Shown here piece by piece: positions 57,687 to 64,000 of a stretch of DNA of 64,000 nucleotides; within the stretch, counting starts at the first letter, position 1, and each line of letters opens with the position of its first letter. The DNA is from Verrucomicrobiota bacterium. Lineage in GTDB: Bacteria; Verrucomicrobiota; Verrucomicrobiia; Limisphaerales; SIBE01. Both the position numbers and the translations under genes were made by a program. Where the stretch lies: the NCBI GenBank assembly GCA_021733945.1, contig JAIPJX010000004.1, positions 25,058-89,057 of the forward strand, in the 5' to 3' direction. A model generated the notes under the pieces. The model saw only the letters and a program-made list of their open reading frames with translations, was not told the origin of the DNA and ran no database searches.

Positions 57687-59231
57687 TCAACCACCGCTTG
57701 TCCGGATCAACGCATCCCGAACCTCCGTCACGACTGCAGCCCAATGATCGGGCTTCGGTTGCCTAAAAAGAGTCATGCCCGGGTACCAGGGGCAATCCCG
57801 CCGATCGCGCAACCAACGCCATTCCGAGGCATACGGCAGGAGCAACCAAACCTTCGCACCCAAAGCTCCGGCGAGATGCGCCACGGCCGTGTCCACACTC
57901 AGCACCAGATCCATCTCGGCCACAGCCGCAGCGGTTCGTGCAAAATCACTCAGCTGGGATTTCAGATCAATGATCCGATCTCGATACCCGAACAAGTCGA
58001 TCTGGCAGGCCGCAGGTCCAACCTGCAGGCTGTAAAAATCAATCCCATCAAGCTGGAGCACCGGATCCAATTGGTCCAGCGGAATGGACCGGCTCAGGTC
58101 GGTCTCAAGACCGGGATTCCCGGCCCAGACCAATCCGATCCGCCGGCACCCCGGACGTCGCGACGCCAGGGTCACAGGCATCCCCTCCGGAACGGACAGG
58201 TAGGGCGTTGCGCCGGGAATCGTCCCGAGGGTCGTGCGAAACAGCGCGGGCAGACTCATCAGCGGGACGTGCACATCGAACCGCGGCAAAGATCCGCCCT
58301 GCGCCACGACTTGAGCCAAGGATGCATGTGCCTGCACCAGCGGAAGGACCGGACGCTGGCACTCCACCACCACCCGGCCACCCCGCGCCCGGACCAGGGA
58401 GGCGTACCGGATGAACTGAAGCGTGTCCCCGATCCCCTGCTCGGCGTGCAGCAGGATCGTCCTGCCCACGAGATCCGACCCATCCCACCGAGGTTCCCGA
58501 AAACCACGGACCGGAAAACTGGTCTGCCCCGTTCCAAACCGCGCTTCGTAGTGCCCCCACCCCTCATGAAAACGCCCGAGGGCCAGTTCGGCAAAGGAAA
58601 GGCAGTAGGCCGCATTCGCATCGGAGGGACGCAGCGCAAGCGCTCTGGCAAGAAGCCCTGCCGATTCTTCGGCGCGGCCCTCCAAATATCGAAACCTTCC
58701 CAGGACAAGCAGCGCGTTGAAATCGCCAGGGTCCCGAGCCAGAACCGCTTCACAGCCCCTCACCGTCTCTTCACGAAAACCCTGCAGCATGTCGGTGATG
58801 CATCCAGCCAGCAGTGGATTCAGCTGCACCCCGTGATTAAAACACAAAACCGCCTCCGGAAATCGGTTCTCCCGAATCAGCACCGATCCTTTCAGGAAAT
58901 ACCCCTCGAACCCATCGGGCTTGAGCGCGATGGCGCGTTCGGCACATTTCCTGGCCGCCTCCAGTTGCCCCGACGCTTCAAGCACTTCACCCAGCTTCAG
59001 ATGTCCCCCGGCGCGATCGGGGTATTCGGCGACGAGGCGGCGGAGCTGATGTTCCGCATCCGGCAACGCCCCCGCGGCCAAGGCCGAATCGATCGAAGCA
59101 ATCCACGAATGATAGCTCTGATCGACTGTGGATGCGTCATGCGAAACCGCGGCTTCGGATTCAGAGTTTCTGGATGATTGCTCGTTCACAGGCGATGACC
59201 GTTTGCGCCTCCGGTTCCAGAGCCGCGCCAC
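57687..59231 (-). CDS. TPR repeat protein with GT9-like glycosyltransferase domain
   Basis: TPR-like AAGALPDAEHQLRRLVAEYPDRAGGHLKLGEVLEASGQ; GRTILLHAEQGIGDTLQFIRYASLV; MDLVLSVDTAVAHLAGALGAKVWLLLPYASEWRWL. Confidence 0.9.
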   Translation of the reverse strand: MARLWNRRRKRSSPVNEQSSRNSESEAAVSHDASTVDQSYHSWIASIDSALAAGALPDAEHQLRRLVAEYPDRAGGHLKLGEVLEASGQLEAARKCAERAIALKPDGFEGYFLKGSVLIRENRFPEAVLCFNHGVQLNPLLAGCITDMLQGFREETVRGCEAVLARDPGDFNALLVLGRFRYLEGRAEESAGLLARALALRPSDANAAYCLSFAELALGRFHEGWGHYEARFGTGQTSFPVRGFREPRWDGSDLVGRTILLHAEQGIGDTLQFIRYASLVRARGGRVVVECQRPVLPLVQAHASLAQVVAQGGSLPRFDVHVPLMSLPALFRTTLGTIPGATPYLSVPEGMPVTLASRRPGCRRIGLVWAGNPGLETDLSRSIPLDQLDPVLQLDGIDFYSLQVGPAACQIDLFGYRDRIIDLKSQLSDFARTAAAVAEMDLVLSVDTAVAHLAGALGAKVWLLLPYASEWRWLRDRRDCPWYPGMTLFRQPKPDHWAAVVTEVRDALIRTSGG

Positions 59232-59465
59232 TGCCCGGATTCAATGGCATTCGCCTCCCGATGTCCAGCCAAGGCTGCGATTCCGGCCTCCACCATGGCC
59301 GCCCCGGCATTGGTCCCTGGTCGAAGTCCCGGCTTCCGCCGGCATGGATGGAATGACCGGTTGAAACGCGAGCGAACCGGCAATCCAAGGCGTTGCAAAA
59401 AGGAGAGTCGCCGCACACTTCACAGCACTCCTTGCCAATTGCCCGGCGATCGGCATGATGCACAC

Positions 59466-60386
59466 GTGAAGACCACTGTCACCGAGTTGACCGATCAATT
59501 GGTCGCGTCATACGCCCGCGCGGGAGGCATCAACCACCTGGACGGAGTCAACCTGCCCGCCAAGAGTGCCGTTGCGTGCATCACCGTGGATCTTCTGCGG
59601 CTCTTGTTTCCGGGATTCTTCGACGAACGAACCATTCATTCGGCAGAGATCAAGATGGTGACCGCCAATCTGATGGACTCCCTTCAGGGCCGGCTCGAGG
59701 ACGAAATCTACAAAAGTCTGCAATACAACTGCCGGCAGGAATCCCGGGAAACCGATCTCCGAGGGCTGGCCAATGACCTGACGTGCGGGTTTCTGAGCAG
59801 GCTGCCCACCATTCGCGAGCTGCTGCAAACCGATGCCGAAGCCGCGTTCAACGGCGATCCCGCCGCGTTGAGCAAGGACGAAGTCATCCTCGCCTACCCG
59901 TGCATGGAAGCCGTGGCGGTCCAACGAATGGCCCACGAACTGTATCTCAAGGAGATCGCCCTGCTCCCCCGACTCATGACCGAATGGGCCCACAGCCGCA
60001 CCGGCATGGACCTGCATCCGGGAGCGAAAATCGGTTCCTATTTCTTCATCGATCACGGCACCGGCACGGTCATCGGGGAAACCGCCGAAATTGGAGATCA
60101 CGTGAAGCTGTATCAGGGAGTCGGTCTTGTCGCCCGCTCTCTCGCGGGCGGACAGAAACTCCGCGGGCAGAAACGGCACCCAACCCTCCAGGATCGGGTG
60201 ACCATCTATTCAGGGGCCACGATCGTGGGCGGAGAAACCGTCGTGGGCCAAGGCAGCACCATCGGCGCGAATGTCTTCCTCATGCAGAGTGTGCCGCCTC
60301 ATTCCCTCGTGCTCTCCGAAGACGTCAAGGTCAAGGTCATGGACAAACGCAGCCGGGTCCCCGGAACCGGTGATTTTCAGATCTGA
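59466..60386 (+). CDS. cysE: Serine O-acetyltransferase
   Basis: GMDLHPGAKIGSYFFIDHGTGTVIGETAEIGDHVKLYQGVGLVARSLAGGQ left-handed beta-helix hexapeptide repeats; GTG start assumed. Confidence 0.9.
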   Translation: MKTTVTELTDQLVASYARAGGINHLDGVNLPAKSAVACITVDLLRLLFPGFFDERTIHSAEIKMVTANLMDSLQGRLEDEIYKSLQYNCRQESRETDLRGLANDLTCGFLSRLPTIRELLQTDAEAAFNGDPAALSKDEVILAYPCMEAVAVQRMAHELYLKEIALLPRLMTEWAHSRTGMDLHPGAKIGSYFFIDHGTGTVIGETAEIGDHVKLYQGVGLVARSLAGGQKLRGQKRHPTLQDRVTIYSGATIVGGETVVGQGSTIGANVFLMQSVPPHSLVLSEDVKVKVMDKRSRVPGTGDFQI

Positions 60387-60764
60387 AACCGCGCGACATC
60401 CCTGGGGGCGATCAATTGCGTATTCCGGGCTTAGTCGAACACCCGTTCCGATCGAATTCGGACAGCTGTTCCGAGTCATACCGGGCTGCATGAGGAGTGG
60501 TTCGGAGCGTTTTCCAGTTCGCAGGGCTTGGAAAGCCAATTCTGCGGCATTGCGGATTGTGGGAGGAGGCGCCCTCCCGGGACCCTCCTCCAGTCCCTGA
60601 GCCAGTCGTGGGATGAACCGGCCTTGGAGGAGGTCTCAAGAGGTCAGAATCGGGGCGCGCGCAACGGCTAAGGCGAAATGTTGTGGACGGCTTGATCCCC
60701 GCGTTCTGTCTGCGGGAGCCGCGAATTCTGCTCCCCATCACGCTTCTCAGGGAATTGTCGGGCA

Positions 60765-60811
60765 AGATTCTCCCCTTGGGCCGCCTCGGAGGCGGCCCAA
60801 GGGGAGAATCT
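60765..60811. other. 22-bp perfect-stem hairpin with 3-nt loop
   Basis: AGATTCTCCCCTTGGGCCGCCT-cgg-AGGCGGCCCAAGGGGAGAATCT, then CTCCTC...GAGGAGCTTTTTT (terminator-like). Confidence 0.9.
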
Positions 60812-60939
60812 CCTCAGTCACACAGGGGAGGAGCTTTTTTCTTGTGGTTAATCCCCACGGATCGATACCGTCGAGGCCACCGTTGAAAAAGCAAATTCCT
60901 ATCAGTTGCTTTTGGCCAGCAATACAGCAAACTGGCTTT

Positions 60940-61206
60940 ATGAAAGCAACGTTCCAAATCCCCGATGATCTCTACCGCGAGGTAAAAGCGGAAACCGCCA
61001 GAGATGGCCTCACCGTGCGTGAGGTCGCCATCAGTCTCTTCGAGCAATGGCTTCGTCAGAAAAAACAACCACTTCCGCATGCTTCATCCATCGATTGGGA
61101 AAATTTTCGGGCTCCCTTATCCCATCTCGTTCCCACTGAAATGACTGATCACAGCACGGAAGCCATGCAAAAATCCATCGACAGCCATTGGAATGAACCC
61201 GCCTGA
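60940..61206 (+). CDS. VapB-like antitoxin
   Basis: MKATFQIPDDLYREVKAETARDGLTVREVAISLFEQWL; overlaps the PIN toxin by 14 nt. Confidence 0.85.
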   Translation: MKATFQIPDDLYREVKAETARDGLTVREVAISLFEQWLRQKKQPLPHASSIDWENFRAPLSHLVPTEMTDHSTEAMQKSIDSHWNEPA

Positions 61207-61609
61207 AATCCGCGCCGCGCTCGATACCTCCGTCGTCATGCGCCTACTCACCGGACAACCGCTCGATCTCGCCACCCTTGCTCGTCACTACATGGCAGAG
61301 ACCGAACGCGCAGGAGCCAAAGTCTTCGTCTCCAACCTCGTTGTCATGGAGGCATACTACGCCTGCCAGCACCACTACGGAATGCCAAAACAGGCCGTCT
61401 TGGATGGCTTGGCGAAATTAGTCTCCCTCACCACCTTCGTCGTGCATCCGCTGCTCATCGAGATCCTTTCCATGCCAGGGCTGGAATCTGCCAAGCCCGG
61501 TTTTCTCGATCGCCTCATCCACGCGGAGGCCATCACCGCCCGCCTTCCCCTCCTCACTTTCGAGAGAACCGCCTCCCACCTGCCTCAGACCACCGTTCTG
61601 AAAATTTGA
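61193..61609 (+). CDS. VapC-like PIN-domain toxin
   Basis: AALDTSVVMRLLTGQP; NLVVMEAYYACQHHYG; FLDRLIHAEAITARLPLLTFERTASHLP. Confidence 0.9.
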   Translation: MNPPEIRAALDTSVVMRLLTGQPLDLATLARHYMAETERAGAKVFVSNLVVMEAYYACQHHYGMPKQAVLDGLAKLVSLTTFVVHPLLIEILSMPGLESAKPGFLDRLIHAEAITARLPLLTFERTASHLPQTTVLKI

Positions 61610-61641
61610 TAACTCATGATTCAACCTTCATCATTTTCCCC

Positions 61642-61730
61642 ATGCACGTCCCACGACAAATCTCCGATCCCATCTCGGAAAACCTCGCAAAACTGCCCGA
61701 ACTCTTCCCAGCCGCGGTGAAGGACGGCGG
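61642..61730 (+). pseudogene. Truncated start of a site-specific DNA-methyltransferase-like gene
   Basis: MHVPRQISDPISENLAKLPELFPAAVKDG resembles the N-terminus of type III Mod-like methyltransferases, then similarity ends. Confidence 0.45.
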
Positions 61731-61966
61731 CGCTCGGCGTGGAAGCTCTTCACGCTATGGTTCTTGGGGGCGCCGCCCGGTTTGGCACCGCACACGTTGC
61801 GGGCGCGTGCGGTGGTGGCACCGAAACAGAGCTGGCGCAACCGCGCGATCGAGAGGTTCCTGCGGTCCAACAACCTCATTTGCTCCTGTCGGGACGACTT
61901 CGAATTCGATGAACCAGGTGCCAGACCGCTCCCACCATCCAGCCGTAGAGCTCCTTCGATAGATTC

Positions 61967-62746
61967 TCATCCAAACCTCAACGCCCGCTCGACATCGCGC
62001 AGGCCACGGGTCATGGCGAGGCGCTTCCCGTTGTGCAGCACAATGACATGCTCACCCTTGAACATCGGCTGCAATTCTTTCACGCGGTCCAGGTTCACAA
62101 TCGCGCTGCGGCTGATGCGAAAGAACGTCTCCGGGTCAAGTTGTGATTCGAGCCCGTTCAACGTCTCCCGCAGGATGTGGCTGTCCTTGCCGACGTTGAC
62201 GGCAACGTAGTTTCCGGCGGATTCGATGGAGTCAATGTCAACGGTCTTCACCACCACGACCTTGTCATTGCTTTTGATCGTGAGGCGCGTGAGGAAAGGC
62301 TCGGCGGGGCAGGCGTTCAGCGCGCTCTGCTGTGCTGCCAGCAGGTCGATCAACCCGCGCGCGGCGGCGCTTGCCTCCTGACTTCCCAGATGAACACGGG
62401 CGCGGGCGACGGACTCTCGGAAGCGGGCGGACCTGATGGGTTTGAGGAGGTAATCGAGGGCGTGCGCCTCGAAAGCACGAACCGCGTGATGGTCGTATGC
62501 CGTAGTGAAAATGACGAGCGGCAGACGGTCGCGCGGCAGCTTCGCCAGCATGTCGAAGCCGTCCATTTCGGGCATTTGCACATCGAGGAAGACCAGCGCG
62601 GGCGGCTCGCGATCTATGGCAACGAGCGCGTCCGCACCACTCTCACATTCGCCGATGATGTCGAGATCCGGCTCATCGCTCGCCAGCAGACGGAGGCCTT
62701 GCCGCGCCAGCGGTTCGTCGTCCACGATAAGGGTGCGGATTTTCAT
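61967..62746 (-). CDS. LytTR-family response regulator
   Basis: [54 protein letters not shown]; LytTR domain [36 protein letters not shown]. Confidence 0.95.
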   Translation of the reverse strand: MKIRTLIVDDEPLARQGLRLLASDEPDLDIIGECESGADALVAIDREPPALVFLDVQMPEMDGFDMLAKLPRDRLPLVIFTTAYDHHAVRAFEAHALDYLLKPIRSARFRESVARARVHLGSQEASAAARGLIDLLAAQQSALNACPAEPFLTRLTIKSNDKVVVVKTVDIDSIESAGNYVAVNVGKDSHILRETLNGLESQLDPETFFRISRSAIVNLDRVKELQPMFKGEHVIVLHNGKRLAMTRGLRDVERALRFG

Positions 62747-63930
62747 GCGGGTTGCTGGGTGGCGGGTTGCGGTTCAGTGCGAAAGGGCAGTTCGATCGAG
62801 ACGACGCAGCCTCCCGCGTCGCCGTTGGCGATAGTGAACCGGTGCGCGTCCGGGTAAAGCTCCCCGAGTCGAGCGCGCGCATTCGCAAGGCCAATGCCGG
62901 GACGATCCATACCAAGCAGAAGTTTTTTCAACCCTGGCCCCGTGTCGCTAACGGTCAACTGCAATCGGGTGCCCTCCCTGGTGGCCTGGATGCGGATGAT
63001 GCCCGTCGCACGTTGCGACTCGATGCCGTGCTTGACGGCGTTTTCGACCAACGGCTGAAGGATGAATGTAGGCACGAACGAACCGAGCGCCGCCGGGTCG
63101 ATGGATTCCTCCACGCGCAACCGTTCACCGAAGCGCACCTGCTCGACGGCGAGGTAACGCCGGAGAAACTCCAGCTCGCGGCGCAGCGGAATCTCCGGCT
63201 CACGAGAAGTGTCGAGCGCGACGCGGAGAAGTTCGCTCAACTCGCCAAGCATCGCGTCGGCGGCGCGCGCGTCGGTATGGATGAGCGTCGAGAGGCCGTT
63301 GAGTGCGTTGAAGAGGAAGTGGGGGTTGATCTGCATCTGCAGCGCGGCGAGCCTGGCCTGGGCGAATCGGGCCTCGGCCGCCAGCGCGCGATGCTCACGC
63401 TCCCCGGCGCGTCGGGACCACAGTACGGCCTGACAAACACTGACTAGAATCCCGTAAATGAGTGCGTTCAGCGCGAGGCGCGCGAAAAGTGGCCCGCCCA
63501 GTCCGCCCACCCACGGCGGCCTGCCGCGAAACGCTGTTCCGCCGTCACCGTTGCCCTCTCCGGTTGCTTGCGTGACCCAGACGGGCCGCTGGCCCATCGC
63601 CATAGGGTGCGCACTTCCCTGCCAATGGCGCCCCAGCACCTGGGTCGCCCCGATTACTGAGGCACAGGCGATGAGGTGTATCATCAAATTTCGCGCCAGA
63701 CGTGCGCGCTCAAGCGGGAAGGCAAGGCCGAGCCACACGGACAACGGCGTGAAGACAAGCCACGCCAACCAAAGAGACGCGGAACGTTTCAGCGCTTCCC
63801 CCAGCTCCAGTCCGCCAATAACCGAGTATTGCGCGGTGAAGAGACCGCCCAACGCCAGCCACACACCGAGCACGAGCAGTCCCGGCACGAGCCAGCGCCG
63901 GGCGGTAGTTGGATTGGTGGAATCACTCAC
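62743..63930 (-). CDS. LytS-type sensor histidine kinase
   Basis: [48 protein letters not shown]; 4-nt overlap with the regulator. Confidence 0.95.
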   Translation of the reverse strand: MSDSTNPTTARRWLVPGLLVLGVWLALGGLFTAQYSVIGGLELGEALKRSASLWLAWLVFTPLSVWLGLAFPLERARLARNLMIHLIACASVIGATQVLGRHWQGSAHPMAMGQRPVWVTQATGEGNGDGGTAFRGRPPWVGGLGGPLFARLALNALIYGILVSVCQAVLWSRRAGEREHRALAAEARFAQARLAALQMQINPHFLFNALNGLSTLIHTDARAADAMLGELSELLRVALDTSREPEIPLRRELEFLRRYLAVEQVRFGERLRVEESIDPAALGSFVPTFILQPLVENAVKHGIESQRATGIIRIQATREGTRLQLTVSDTGPGLKKLLLGMDRPGIGLANARARLGELYPDAHRFTIANGDAGGCVVSIELPFRTEPQPATQQPA

Positions 63931-64000
63931 AGCAGGTCAAAGTTATCGTGCAGCATGCGGCGGCAAAAGCAAACTTCCGCCGGGCGGTCTGCCCGGCGGA

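Noticed and set aside
57303-59177. 624-aa plus-strand ORF
   Set aside because: Antisense to the TPR-GT9-like gene; no motif support
1-64000. tRNA, rRNA or CRISPR loci
   Set aside because: No T-loop/acceptor signatures, conserved rRNA segments or regularly spaced direct repeats noticed by eye; a tRNAscan/Infernal run would be decisive

Overview
This 64-kb, GC-rich window reads like a Verrucomicrobiota chromosome segment; lineage is inferred only from protein style. It is mostly housekeeping and metabolic genes: prmA, rph, proS, msrB, iscA/hscB-type Fe-S assembly genes, dprA, cysE, a very large pyruvate:ferredoxin oxidoreductase, three tandem CNNM/CorC genes, beta-helix exported proteins and a LytTR two-component pair. 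I saw no rRNA, tRNA, CRISPR array or intact IS transposase. The most interesting part is a co-directional ~8-kb module at 17.3-25.0 kb. It holds an ECF-like sigma factor ('FATTQWSIV' type), an uncalled 50-aa acidic ORF, an exported protein of unknown family, a membrane pseudokinase-FGE/SUMF1 fusion whose start appears frameshifted, and a translationally coupled active kinase-FGE/SUMF1 fusion. This module is threaded with small palindromic/MITE-like repeats, some of which are read as protein (a start codon plus signal peptide, a C-terminal tail, and an internal linker). Other observations: a deletion-fused remnant of an isoquinoline-oxidoreductase-like gene pair; a DUF4143-type ATPase cassette with a 21-bp inverted repeat at its promoter, abutting a TSP3 pseudogene; several dispersed repeat families with near-identical inverted copies ~34 kb apart; a 14-bp tandem array; a TrhO-RluA fusion; and a VapBC pair next to a truncated DNA-methyltransferase start. 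All family calls come from reading the translations; no searches were run.
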